A stretch of 64,000 nt of DNA from Chitinophaga ginsengisoli (GTDB lineage: Bacteria; Bacteroidota; Bacteroidia; Chitinophagales; Chitinophagaceae), in NCBI RefSeq assembly GCF_003014595.1, contig NZ_PYGK01000006.1, positions 248,001 through 312,000 of the forward strand. The letters run 5' to 3'. Below are positions 36,536-44,958 of the stretch, in pieces. The position numbers and the translations under genes were made by a program. Position 1 is the stretch's first letter; the number at the start of each line of letters is the position of its first letter. A model generated the notes under the pieces. That model was not told the origin of the DNA, did no database searches, and saw nothing but the letters and a program-made list of their open reading frames with translations.

Positions 36536-37132
36536 TTATTCCTCAGCTGCAGGGACCGTTATAACACGGGACAGGTTTCCTCCTCTGTTCATGACAAATA
36601 CTTCATTGAACTGTGCTGATCTTGGAATGCGGAACAGCATGAATTTCCTTTCCGGCGAGGACGAACCGAAAACCGGTGCCTCGTTAGCAAACAGGGAAAA
36701 GGGAATGGTAAGCCCACAATGCTCTGTATAAGCACTGCCGATGACGAGCCTTGTACTTACGTCAAGCCATTTATCCAGATCATTCGGGTTTGGTGTTCTG
36801 TTATCCACAAGAATCCCGACCAGCCAGTTATCTTTAAAATTTAAGGATGGAGGCGTACTATCAGCGGGAATAGGAGGCCTCATAAAATACTTATCGAAAT
36901 CTTCCTTCGTATTGAAGTATTCAATGTCCAGGAGAAGGGTGAGTTGTTTCTCTGGTTTCAGCTGATATCCTTTAACAGTATCCAGTACAAAAGATTGTTT
37001 GCAGGTATCTGTACATACGATGGGTGTTCTGGTCTTTATTTTTTTCCGCTGACCCGAAGCACATGAATACAAACTGAATGCTGATAACAATAAAAGCAAT
37101 AAAGGTAAAAGGGATCTATCGGATGATTTCAT
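36536..37132 (-). CDS. Putative lipoprotein of unknown function
   Basis: Protein of 198 residues with a leucine-run signal peptide and a lipobox LYSC (Cys at about residue 24), so it should be lipid-anchored. The mature region begins ASGQRKKIKTRTPIVCTDTC and contains two close Cys residues (VCTDTC) that could form a disulfide or bind metal. The segment YFNTKEDFDKYFMRPPIPADS and a later SAYTEHCGLTIPFSLF are distinctive, but I cannot assign a family. It lies between an exported unknown and the PLP enzyme gene on the same strand, 47 bp from the latter. Confidence 0.75.
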   Translation of the reverse strand: MKSSDRSLLPLLLLLLSAFSLYSCASGQRKKIKTRTPIVCTDTCKQSFVLDTVKGYQLKPEKQLTLLLDIEYFNTKEDFDKYFMRPPIPADSTPPSLNFKDNWLVGILVDNRTPNPNDLDKWLDVSTRLVIGSAYTEHCGLTIPFSLFANEAPVFGSSSPERKFMLFRIPRSAQFNEVFVMNRGGNLSRVITVPAAEE

Positions 37133-37179
37133 AGGTTGGGATTGTAGTTTAGAAGACCAAGATACACAGAATACCGATA

Positions 37180-38079
37180 TCAGCTTACCTGTCCATCCAC
37201 AGGGTTCCCCTGTAAACCTCCGGTATGGATCAGCAGTACATTGCTGCCCGTAGGATACACGCCATCCAGCACATCCTGTCTGAAACCCATCAGTAATTTC
37301 CCCGTATACACAATATCCAGAGGGATGTGTGTCTCTTCATAAAACTGCCGGATAAACGCCGTTAATGCAGGTGTCACCTTTGCATATCCTCCACCGTGAT
37401 GCTCATGCCGCAACTGCCAGTGGGGCAGGGGAGCGGCGTGCAGTAAGGATTGTATCTCCTGTTCCAGGTAAGCAGCGCTTTTGAGCACCACATAACCAAC
37501 GATCTCCTGTTGATGTGCAGCACTATTGATAAGGCCTGCCAGCGTAGTACCCGTTCCTACCGCACACGCGATATGTGTAAAGGATGAATCATCAGAAGAA
37601 TCATTCACCAATGAGAGAATCTCTTCACAACCCTTTGCTCCCAATGCATTATTACCACCTTCAGGCACTATATACGCATCAGGATAAAGTGTATTCCAAT
37701 CAGTTTCATTTTTATGCCTGTATGCCTCCCTGCTAATAAAGTGTAACTCCATTCCCCTTAAAGAGGCATCACGCAGTGTATGACTTAACACCGCTGGTCG
37801 TTCCCCCCTGATAACACCAGTACAGGCAATGCCTGCAAGCCGGCACGCAGCAGCAGTAGCCGCAATATGATTGGAATAGGCGCCTCCAAAAGTGAATATT
37901 CGTGTTTTCCCCTGCGCAGAGGCCTCCTCAAGATTATAACGCAGTTTAAACCACTTATTGCCCGACACCTCCGGATGCAGCAGATCGAGACGCAACACGG
38001 AAGCCCGTACGTGATCTGGCAACCATGAAGGAGAGATGGCTTGCAGTGTAATATTGTTATAATCGAGTTGTATGTTCAT
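37180..38079 (-). CDS. PLP-dependent D-cysteine desulfhydrase / ACC deaminase family protein
   Basis: Fold type II PLP enzyme of 299 residues. The cofactor Lys is in VSGNKWFKLRYNLEEA (about residue 40), the phosphate-binding and catalytic segment is FGGAYSNHIAATAAACR, and the glycine loop is AVGTGTTLAGLI. This pattern fits the 1-aminocyclopropane-1-carboxylate deaminase/D-cysteine desulfhydrase family. Bacterial members without the ACC-specific residues usually release H2S, pyruvate and ammonia from D-cysteine; the exact substrate here is not decidable by eye. It is slightly shorter than typical members (about 325-340 residues). Confidence 0.85.
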   Translation of the reverse strand: MNIQLDYNNITLQAISPSWLPDHVRASVLRLDLLHPEVSGNKWFKLRYNLEEASAQGKTRIFTFGGAYSNHIAATAAACRLAGIACTGVIRGERPAVLSHTLRDASLRGMELHFISREAYRHKNETDWNTLYPDAYIVPEGGNNALGAKGCEEILSLVNDSSDDSSFTHIACAVGTGTTLAGLINSAAHQQEIVGYVVLKSAAYLEQEIQSLLHAAPLPHWQLRHEHHGGGYAKVTPALTAFIRQFYEETHIPLDIVYTGKLLMGFRQDVLDGVYPTGSNVLLIHTGGLQGNPVDGQVS

Positions 38080-38430
38080 TTAGAGAAGCGTCAAAGAAAA
38101 ACAGAAACAGAAGTGGAAGCAGAAACAAAAACAGAAACAATAAAAAGATAAAGACAGCAAAAACCGCAGGAGCTCCAATACATATGCAACGCCTAAAACC
38201 GGACACCTTACCTTCTATCGAAACGCCGGAAGAGTAACGGTTTCAGGTGGAGATGGCGGGCCTTCGGCTCTCTGGTGATACGACAGATGCTGTTTAATCC
38301 ATATTCAAACCCCTATTCGCTTGACAATACCCAATCGACATCCAGAGAGGCGCCGACCGCCGTCCCATCTGAAACCGCTGTACCTTCCACAAACCACCAA
38401 CCACAAATACAAAGCAACAACACAACAGCA
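38080..38430. other. Intergenic region with imperfect inverted repeat
   Basis: No gene is supported. The part next to the PLP gene (38090-38160) is an A/G-rich run of AGAAACA-like units. The remainder holds a long imperfect inverted repeat (38228-38275 against 38342-38388). Short frames here are artefacts of C-rich sequence. Confidence 0.5.
38228..38388. repeat. Imperfect inverted repeat with arms of about 48 bp
   Basis: The left arm 38228-38275 (GGAAG...CGGTTTCAGGTGG...CTCTCTGG) matches the reverse complement of 38342-38388 at roughly three quarters of positions with a few single-base gaps. The longest exact blocks are CGGTTTCAG and CTCTCTGG. The loop is 66 bases. There is no T run on either side typical of a terminator. 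Confidence 0.65.
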
Positions 38431-40794
38431 TCACTGCCCCGTATACAACACCTCCGCCGGATTCAACTTCTCCCTATCCCTATATATCCCCGCATCCAGC
38501 CATGCACCTGCACCCACATTAAAATACTGCACCTTAATCTTATGCAGTCCTTTCCGCAAAGGTAAGAACCCGCTCCTGTCCTGCAGATCATGCTGCCCAT
38601 CATTATCCACCACAAGTTGATCATCCACATAAAACACCGCCCCATCATCACTATTCAGATGAAACTCATACAGATCATCCGCAGGCACTTTCACATACCC
38701 GGTAAAGGTAACCCCACCATTTTTTAACGACAAAGGACGAATATCTATCGCAGGCAATATACCAGTACTGTCGCCAGTAGCAGGCAATTGCCGGGCATTC
38801 GCAAACGTATTGCTAACACGTGTGAACTGTACCCCTTTCTTCCCTGGTTTAACAGCCAATGCAGAAAGATAAGGCTTGCGCACATAAGTAGCACTGTACA
38901 ATGGACTGATACGTCCCGAAGGCAACACCACAATACACTGCACGACTGCACTACCGTTCTCGGGAACAGAAAGTACGAAAGGTTGTGTATAAGGTTTACG
39001 CTGTTTACCCGGCTGAGAGCCATCTGTAGTATAGTAGATGAAACTACCCTTTACAGGCGGCTTCAAAGTGACCGTCACAGTAGGCGTAGTCACTACTTTA
39101 CTCTCCAATCCCACCGGCTCAGGAATACGGAAATTTACCCCGGTAGTGTTGAGCCGCGCCAGTTCCAGCGGTAATTTACGCATGAACTGGAGGTAGTTTT
39201 TCTTCCCTGGCTGCGACCATGCTATTTCCGACAAAGCAAGTGCCCGCGGCCATACCATATAGTCCAGCATCTGCTGATCAGGAATGAATTCCGTCCAGAT
39301 ATTTCCCTGCACACCTTTGATGTATTGCCGCTCAGCAGGCGTCAGGGAACCTGGTAGAGGTTCGTAGTTATAAACAGTTTTGAGTGGGAGATAAGCTGCT
39401 GCATTGAGTGGCTCAGTGGCAGGCTGGCCTTGTGTATAATCGAAGTAGAGATACGTGTTCGGCGTCATGATAACATCATGTTGTTGCTTAGCCGCAGCAA
39501 TACCACCTTCTTCACCACGCCAGCTCATCACAGTAGCATTCGGTGTAAGACCACCTTCCAGTATCTCGTCCCAGCCAATGATACTCCTACCTTTACTGTT
39601 CACGAATTTCTCCATACGATTGATGAAATAACTCTGCAAGGCATGTTCATCTTTCAGTCCCAGCTTTTTAATAAGCTGCTGTACTTCAGCAGATTCTTTC
39701 CAGCGGTCCTTGAGACATTCATCACCGCCAATGTGGATGTATTTAGAAGGAAAGAGATCCATTACTTCTATCAGTACATCCTGAAGGAAAGTAAACACAG
39801 AATCATTCGCCGGATTTAACACATCTTTCGAAATACCCCATGTAGTACGTACTTCATAAGGTCCGCCTGTGTTACCAAATTGTGGATAAGCCGCCAGTAC
39901 TGCCTGAGAATGCCCTGGCATTTCTATTTCAGGGATGATCGTGATGTTCCTTTCAGCGGCATATTTCACAATGTCGCGCACTTCATCCTGTGTATAATAA
40001 CCACCATAAGGCTTACCATCATAAGTAGTACTGCGACGATGATGTCCTACGATCGTTTCTTTTCTGATAGATGCAATTTCCTGCAAACGTGGATACTTTT
40101 TGATCTCAATACGCCAACCCTGATCTTCTGTAAGATGCCAGTGGAAGCGATTGAATTTATATTGCACCAGCATGTCAATGAACTGCTTGACCGCAGCAGG
40201 AGGGAAGAAGTGCCGGCCTACATCCAGCATCATCCCACGATAGGCAAAACGGGGATAATCCTGGATCTTAACACCAGGCAAATGAATAGCAGCATGTTGA
40301 TCAACTACATATGGGGGTTGCAATTTTACGGAGTCCTGTGGCTTATTGCGGGAAGGATCTAATGTAATGAGTTTATTCAACGGAAATAACTGCAGCATGG
40401 TCTGCAAGCCATACAACAATCCACCAGCATCGCCCTGCAAATAAACCCGGCCGGTATTCACTTCCAGTATATAGCCATCTTGTTTACCAGTACTGGCTTC
40501 TACCAGTACGATCATTGGATGCATAGCGGCTACGGACTTTGGTGAATACCCGCTTGCAGGTAGTTTGAAATTATAATTGCGTTGCAGAAAATCATTCAGG
40601 AAACCGGCTACTTTACCAGCTACCTGACTACTGTAATGTATTTCCGCTCTTTCATTCAGCACAAAACTTCCGGGCATGGGATTGAGCATTACTGGTTCAG
40701 GAATGATCGTAATATCGCCTGTTTTCAGTTGTGCCATTCCATTCAGGAAGCAGAGAGCCATGAGTGTCGACAAGAATAATTTCTTCATATGCAT
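38431..40794 (-). CDS. Beta-N-acetylhexosaminidase (GH20) with PA14 domain
   Basis: Secreted glycosidase of 787 residues that removes terminal GlcNAc or GalNAc from chitooligosaccharides or glycans. After a signal peptide (ending near GMAQ) there is a GH20b-type N-terminal domain (about 25-165), a catalytic barrel (about 180-520) with FHWHLTEDQGW and the catalytic pair Asp358-Glu359 in IHIGGDEC, then a fibronectin/chitobiase-C-like segment (about 555-640), and a C-terminal PA14-like domain (about 650-785) with HLNSDDGAVFYVDDQLV. It is followed in the same operon by, and lies 18 bp downstream of, a GH29 fucosidase. An in-frame ATG two codons later is an equally good start. Confidence 0.95.
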   Translation of the reverse strand: MHMKKLFLSTLMALCFLNGMAQLKTGDITIIPEPVMLNPMPGSFVLNERAEIHYSSQVAGKVAGFLNDFLQRNYNFKLPASGYSPKSVAAMHPMIVLVEASTGKQDGYILEVNTGRVYLQGDAGGLLYGLQTMLQLFPLNKLITLDPSRNKPQDSVKLQPPYVVDQHAAIHLPGVKIQDYPRFAYRGMMLDVGRHFFPPAAVKQFIDMLVQYKFNRFHWHLTEDQGWRIEIKKYPRLQEIASIRKETIVGHHRRSTTYDGKPYGGYYTQDEVRDIVKYAAERNITIIPEIEMPGHSQAVLAAYPQFGNTGGPYEVRTTWGISKDVLNPANDSVFTFLQDVLIEVMDLFPSKYIHIGGDECLKDRWKESAEVQQLIKKLGLKDEHALQSYFINRMEKFVNSKGRSIIGWDEILEGGLTPNATVMSWRGEEGGIAAAKQQHDVIMTPNTYLYFDYTQGQPATEPLNAAAYLPLKTVYNYEPLPGSLTPAERQYIKGVQGNIWTEFIPDQQMLDYMVWPRALALSEIAWSQPGKKNYLQFMRKLPLELARLNTTGVNFRIPEPVGLESKVVTTPTVTVTLKPPVKGSFIYYTTDGSQPGKQRKPYTQPFVLSVPENGSAVVQCIVVLPSGRISPLYSATYVRKPYLSALAVKPGKKGVQFTRVSNTFANARQLPATGDSTGILPAIDIRPLSLKNGGVTFTGYVKVPADDLYEFHLNSDDGAVFYVDDQLVVDNDGQHDLQDRSGFLPLRKGLHKIKVQYFNVGAGAWLDAGIYRDREKLNPAEVLYTGQ

Positions 40795-40812
40795 AGTGTT
40801 AGTATGTATTCC

Positions 40813-42153
40813 TTATTCATTCGTCAGAAATCCTCCTTTCCCGCGATACAACTTCACAGGACCGTCCAGTTCCACTGCGAGTACAGTCATGTATTTATCC
40901 TGTACGGTAGCGGGAACGTCGATGTACACCAGTCCGGGTACTGAGCTCCAGGAGATCTTACCTACAATCTTGTGGGTAAGCGCTTGTCCGTTACCCACTA
41001 CACTGATCTTTTTGATGCTGTTGATCAGTCCTTTCACCATTACCTGTCCGCTTACATTACCGGGCAGGAAGAGGTATAAGGTAGTGGAATCTTTTGATAA
41101 AGTGGTAGGCCCGTAGAAGTGTCCTGCCGGAATGCCCGCCACAGTATTGAAGATAGCGGAAGCATGTTTTTTATTCCAGGCACCCAGTTCTTTTAATACT
41201 GTCACCTCCTCCGCAGGAATTGTTCCATCTTCAGCGGGACCGATATCGAGCAGCATATTACCGCCATTGCTGATAGCATCTGCAAAGATGGTAATGACTT
41301 CATAAGGCGTTTTGAAGTTGGTATCGTCGGGATGGTAGCCCCAGTTGTTGTTGATGGTCATACAAAGCTCCCACCATTTGAAGTTCGGTCTGGATACGGG
41401 GAAGTTCTGCTCCGGCGTATCGTAGTCGCCATATCCCTGCAGGCGGCCATTGATGATAGTCTGCGGATTATGGTCTGTGAGCATCTTTCTGATTTTCACA
41501 GCTTCCCATTCTTCCGCGCTATGTTCCCAGTCGCCGTCAAACCACCACAGGTCAGGATTATACTGCTGCATTACTTCTTTTAGCTGTCCCTGGTAGTAAT
41601 TCAGGAAACGTTGCCAGCGGGCAGGATCTTTCTGGGCATTATAGCGGCTGCTATCTTTGAGGAACTGCGGATAATCTGCATAACTCCAGTCGATCAGGGA
41701 AAAATAAGCGCCGGTTTTAATCCCTTGTTGGCGTAATGCCGTATATAGAGGGGTGAGTACATCGCGTTTGGCCGGGGTGCTGTTCGCCATATCCAGCTTA
41801 CTAAGCTGAGTATCCCATAAGGCCACACCGTCGTGGTGTTTGGTGGTGACAACGGCATAGCGGGCGCCGGATTCTTTGATCAGGGCAGCCCATTCTTCGG
41901 GATGGTAATGCTTAGCGGTAAAGCCTTTCAGCTGTTGCATATAGTCGGCGTAAGCAATCTTTTTGTTGTAGAATGACCAGGATTCATCTACCCCCTTAAC
42001 GGAATAGATACCCCAGTGAATGAAAATGCCCAGTTTTGCGTCGGCGAACCATTGCATCTTGTCCTGAATAGCTGCAGGCTGAATGTGTTGCTGGGCTTGG
42101 GCCGACTGGAATAGTGAAAATGTCAGTACTGCTGACGATAGGAATCGTTTCAT
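40813..42153 (-). CDS. Alpha-L-fucosidase (GH29)
   Basis: Secreted or periplasmic fucosidase of 446 residues with a signal peptide ending near SAQA (residue 20). The N-terminal GH29 barrel shows FADAKLGIFIHWGIYSV, YAVVTTKHHDGVALWD and DLWWFDGDWE, whose Asp206 is the expected nucleophile. A beta-sandwich C-terminal domain follows (about 345-446). It is the first gene of a two-gene minus-strand unit with the GH20 hexosaminidase, suggesting stepwise trimming of fucosylated, GlcNAc-containing glycans such as host or fungal glycoprotein chains. No SusC-SusD pair is next to it. Confidence 0.95.
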   Translation of the reverse strand: MKRFLSSAVLTFSLFQSAQAQQHIQPAAIQDKMQWFADAKLGIFIHWGIYSVKGVDESWSFYNKKIAYADYMQQLKGFTAKHYHPEEWAALIKESGARYAVVTTKHHDGVALWDTQLSKLDMANSTPAKRDVLTPLYTALRQQGIKTGAYFSLIDWSYADYPQFLKDSSRYNAQKDPARWQRFLNYYQGQLKEVMQQYNPDLWWFDGDWEHSAEEWEAVKIRKMLTDHNPQTIINGRLQGYGDYDTPEQNFPVSRPNFKWWELCMTINNNWGYHPDDTNFKTPYEVITIFADAISNGGNMLLDIGPAEDGTIPAEEVTVLKELGAWNKKHASAIFNTVAGIPAGHFYGPTTLSKDSTTLYLFLPGNVSGQVMVKGLINSIKKISVVGNGQALTHKIVGKISWSSVPGLVYIDVPATVQDKYMTVLAVELDGPVKLYRGKGGFLTNE

Positions 42154-42342
42154 TTATCGTTTACGTGAATTAATGACGTATATAAGCTGGTTTCCCCCGG
42201 TTGGTACGGGATTTGTTGTCATGATGGCCCATTAGGCGTAACAGTATGATAACAAAAAGAAGACGTGAAAATAGTTTTAATCATTAAATTTATCGCCAGG
42301 AAATTGGTCCAAAATATGAAAACACAAAAAACAAGTCTATAA

Positions 42343-43245
42343 ATGCAACCAACTTTATTGATCCTAGCTGCAGGAATGGCTAGCCGTTATGGCAGTTTAA
42401 AACAAATACAGCAGTTCGGCCCCAGTGGTGAAACAATTGTTGATTACTCCATCTACGACGCTATCCGTGCCGGTTTCGGCAAGGTAGTATTCATTATCCG
42501 CAAGGATTTTGAAAAAGAATTCAAAGAGATTTTTGAACCAAAACTGAAGGGACGTATAGCGACCGATTATGTATACCAGGAAATGGATGCATATCTGAAT
42601 GGCTATCCGATGCCGGCAGACCGCGCTAAACCCTGGGGAACAGCCCATGCGGTATTATGTGCGAAAGAGGCTATCAAGGAACCTTTTGCCGTAATTAATG
42701 CGGATGATTTCTATGGCCGTGATTCTTTTGAGAAGGCAGCGGCTTTCCTGAAGAATGACGCAAAACCTGATGTGTACAGCGTGATCGGGTACCAGTTGAG
42801 CAAAACTATCAGTGAGCATGGTTCCGTATCCCGCGGTGTATGTGCTGCTGACAGCGAAAGCAACCTGGCAGCCATCAACGAAAGGACCAAGGTTTACAAG
42901 GATGGCGATAAGATCGTGTATGAAGATGCCGATGGCGGTAAGCATGCCATGGCTCCTGATACACCGGTTTCCATGAACTTCTGGGGCTTCCACCCTTCAG
43001 TATTTGACCTGAGCCAGGGTCTCTTCAAAGATTTCCTACAGAAAGATGGTGACAAACCGAAGTCAGAATTCTTCATTCCTATTGTAGTGGATCATTTCAT
43101 TAAAAATAAACTGGGCGTTGTAAACGTCATCCCTACAGGAGCACAGTGGTTCGGTGTTACTTATAAGGAAGATGCCCCGGGCGTACAGGAAAGCCTCACT
43201 GCGCTGGTGCAGAGTGGGGAGTATCCGGACAATCTTTGGAAATAG
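42343..43245 (+). CDS. Sugar-phosphate nucleotidyltransferase family protein
   Basis: Protein of 300 residues with the Rossmann-like nucleotidyltransferase fold. The nucleotide-binding loop is LILAAGMASRYGSLKQIQ at the N terminus, PWGTAHAVLCAKEAI follows, and the metal-binding INADDFYGRDSF lies near residue 120. This fits NTP:sugar-1-phosphate transferases (for example glucose-1-phosphate uridylyl- or thymidylyltransferase), but the loop has ASRYG instead of the common GTRL, so the substrate is uncertain. It stands alone between the fucosidase gene (divergent) and the ilv leader; no capsule or nucleotide-sugar genes are nearby. Confidence 0.85.
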   Translation: MQPTLLILAAGMASRYGSLKQIQQFGPSGETIVDYSIYDAIRAGFGKVVFIIRKDFEKEFKEIFEPKLKGRIATDYVYQEMDAYLNGYPMPADRAKPWGTAHAVLCAKEAIKEPFAVINADDFYGRDSFEKAAAFLKNDAKPDVYSVIGYQLSKTISEHGSVSRGVCAADSESNLAAINERTKVYKDGDKIVYEDADGGKHAMAPDTPVSMNFWGFHPSVFDLSQGLFKDFLQKDGDKPKSEFFIPIVVDHFIKNKLGVVNVIPTGAQWFGVTYKEDAPGVQESLTALVQSGEYPDNLWK

Positions 43246-43368
43246 AGCCTGAAGAATTGTAATATTTTTACTATTTGTCTCGATTTTGGCTAAAGAAACA
43301 GGCTTTTATTTGAATATCTTCAAAAAGGGCTGATTTGTTTGCGAAATGACTAAATCTTTTGGATTGTA

Positions 43369-43399
43369 TTGTTTTTTAGTTTAACGACCAATACATTTG
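43369..43399 (+). promoter_or_regulatory. Promoter of the ilv operon
   Basis: TTG at 43369-43371, a 20-bp spacer and TACATTTG at 43392-43399, an exact TAnnTTTG match. Transcription would start about 43406, some 20 nt before the leader ORF. Confidence 0.7.
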
Positions 43400-43426
43400 T
43401 AGAAGCAAAATTAAAAAGGTACCTCC

Positions 43427-43540
43427 ATGTGGGTAAATAAAGACAACAATAAGATCAATCACATAGTAGCTCAGTTGAACTGGGCTATCACGCTAGTCGT
43501 GGTTGTCGTTGTCATTATTAGCCACCAATATGGAGGATAG
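43427..43540 (+). CDS. ilv operon leader peptide (37 residues)
   Basis: A 37-codon ORF from ATG 43427 to TAG 43540 whose product contains the block AITLVVVVVVII: six Val and two Ile in a row, next to Leu. This is the composition of an attenuation leader for the branched-chain amino acid genes that follow (ilvE at 43653). Starvation for Val or Ile would stall the ribosome at about 43487-43519. It has a consensus promoter upstream and an intrinsic terminator downstream. It could also be read as a tiny one-helix membrane protein, but the terminator and the pairing segments around it make the leader role much more likely. Confidence 0.88.
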   Translation: MWVNKDNNKINHIVAQLNWAITLVVVVVVIISHQYGG

Positions 43541-43581
43541 GTAATCGTGCACAATCACTAAAAATAACAACGCCTTCCTCC
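43530..43581 (+). promoter_or_regulatory. Competing antiterminator pairing of the ilv attenuator
   Basis: GGAGG at 43532-43536 (last codons of the leader) can pair with CCTCC at 43422-43426 over the leader start, or with CCTCC at 43577-43581 inside the terminator stem. The latter pairing extends to TGGAGGA-AGG against CCTTCCTCCA with one bulge and would prevent the terminator from forming. Confidence 0.75.
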
Positions 43582-43602
43582 ACACGAGGAAGGCGTTTTT
43601 TT
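43569..43602 (+). terminator. ilv attenuator terminator
   Basis: AACGCCTTCCTC pairs with GAGGAAGGCGTT around CACAC, followed by a run of T. It stands 29 bp after the leader stop codon and 50 bp before ilvE, the position expected for an attenuator. Confidence 0.92.
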
Positions 43603-43652
43603 ACGCCCATAAATGAATAATGAATCCAAAATCGATTTCTAATATCTGAATT

Positions 43653-44558
43653 ATGTATAGCTATTACAACGAGAACACCATTCTTTACGTTAACGGGGAG
43701 TATAAGAAAGCCACCGCGGCCACTATCGACCTTTACGGTCAGTCATTGCATTACGGATATGCCGTATTTGAAGGTATCCGTGCATACAAAACAGCTGAAG
43801 GAAAAGTGAAGATATTCAAAGCGAAAGAACACTTTGACAGATTCAAACGTTCCTGCGAACTGATACACATGCCTTATCCGTTCAACAATGATGAGCTGAT
43901 CGCGGCCTGTTACAAGGTGCTGGAAATGAACAATATGGAAGAAGCGTACATTCGTCCGCTCGCTTTCTGCCCCCCGAACATGACCCTGAAAGCTGCCTCC
44001 GAAACGCATGTACTGATCTGTGCATGGGAGTGGGGTGCTTATTTAGGTGAAAAACTGCTGCGTGTGATGACCTCATCCTACCAGCGTCCAAATCCAAAAG
44101 CATTTAAAATCGAATCAAAGACTGCCGGTCTCTATGTAAATTCCATCCTGGCTTCGCAGGAAGCAAAGGAAAATGGTTACGACGAGGCGTTGTTGCTGGA
44201 CATGAACGGCAATGTAGCCGAAGGTCCAGGTGCCAACCTGTTCTTCGAAAAAGACGGTAAGATCTTCACACCGCCGCCAGGCAACATCCTGCCAGGTATT
44301 ACCCGTGCAACTGTGATTGAACTATGCCACGAACTGGGTATTCCGCTGGAAGAAAAGCTTTTCACTGTAGATGAACTGAAAACTGCTGATTGCGTGTTCT
44401 ATTGTGGTACCGCTGCAGAAGTAGTAGGATGGGATTCTCTTGACGGCCAGGGCTTTAAGAAACCATGGGCTTCATCCCTGGGTAAACTGCTGCAGCAGGC
44501 TTATAAAGCCAGAGTGCTCGAAAAAGAATTCGATCGCGCCGCTGTACCGGTTGTATAA
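43653..44558 (+). CDS. ilvE: Branched-chain amino acid aminotransferase
   Basis: PLP-dependent class IV aminotransferase of 301 residues, final step of Val, Ile and Leu synthesis. It shows SLHYGYAVFEGIRAY (about 31-45), the cofactor Lys156 in IESKTAGLYVNSILASQEA, DEALLLDMNGNVAEGPGANLF, and GITRATVIELCHELGI. Length matches the family. It is the first structural gene after the leader-peptide attenuator and is separated from ilvD by 400 bp that hold a strong hairpin, so the rest of the operon may have extra control. Confidence 0.95.
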   Translation: MYSYYNENTILYVNGEYKKATAATIDLYGQSLHYGYAVFEGIRAYKTAEGKVKIFKAKEHFDRFKRSCELIHMPYPFNNDELIAACYKVLEMNNMEEAYIRPLAFCPPNMTLKAASETHVLICAWEWGAYLGEKLLRVMTSSYQRPNPKAFKIESKTAGLYVNSILASQEAKENGYDEALLLDMNGNVAEGPGANLFFEKDGKIFTPPPGNILPGITRATVIELCHELGIPLEEKLFTVDELKTADCVFYCGTAAEVVGWDSLDGQGFKKPWASSLGKLLQQAYKARVLEKEFDRAAVPVV

Positions 44559-44958
44559 GCACTGGACTCAGTGTACAGATATTCATGAAAACTCGTGCTG
44601 ATTCAGGTATTTAGGGCTATATCACCATACCTGGGAATGATACATTATTATTTGAAACTGATAGTATTGTGTCCTATTCGATCAGATAGCTACGCAAAGC
44701 ATCCCGCTTTGTACATATATACAAAGCGGGATGTCTTTAAACACTTCGTACAGGCGCCCTGTTTTCCTCCCGCAAAAGCATTTTTATAATAAGTTGGAAT
44801 TTGGATTTTTAGGGGTACGTTATCCAGTACCATAGCGGGTTTGGACATAAAACGAAGAGATTTGAATACCGGCTAACCGGACAGTAATAGGTTTGGAACT
44901 TGGCTTTTATCACTGCTATTTTGTACTACTTTAAATAGCAACCGGAAATAACAAACAG
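44559..44958 (+). other. ilvE-ilvD intergenic region
   Basis: 400 bases with no gene I can support. It contains a perfect 14-bp hairpin at 44700-44733. Near ilvD the sequence TTGGCTTTTATCACTGCTATTTTG is promoter-like but one base short of the consensus, so whether ilvD has its own promoter stays open. Confidence 0.5.
44700..44738 (+). terminator. Hairpin between ilvE and ilvD
   Basis: CATCCCGCTTTGTA pairs perfectly with TACAAAGCGGGATG around a 6-base loop, then TCTTT. The T run is weak. The upstream CAAAGC at 44695-44700 can pair with GCTTTG within the left arm, an alternative fold that would break the large stem. Confidence 0.65.

Noticed and set aside
38085..38160. A/G-rich run of AGAAACA-like units, considered as a tandem repeat
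   Set aside because: Units are irregular in length and sequence; low-complexity DNA only.
44595..44789. 64-codon frame in the ilvE-ilvD gap, considered as a second Leu/Ile/Val leader
   Set aside because: Only a short LIVL stretch, the frame runs through the hairpin, and no antiterminator geometry fits.
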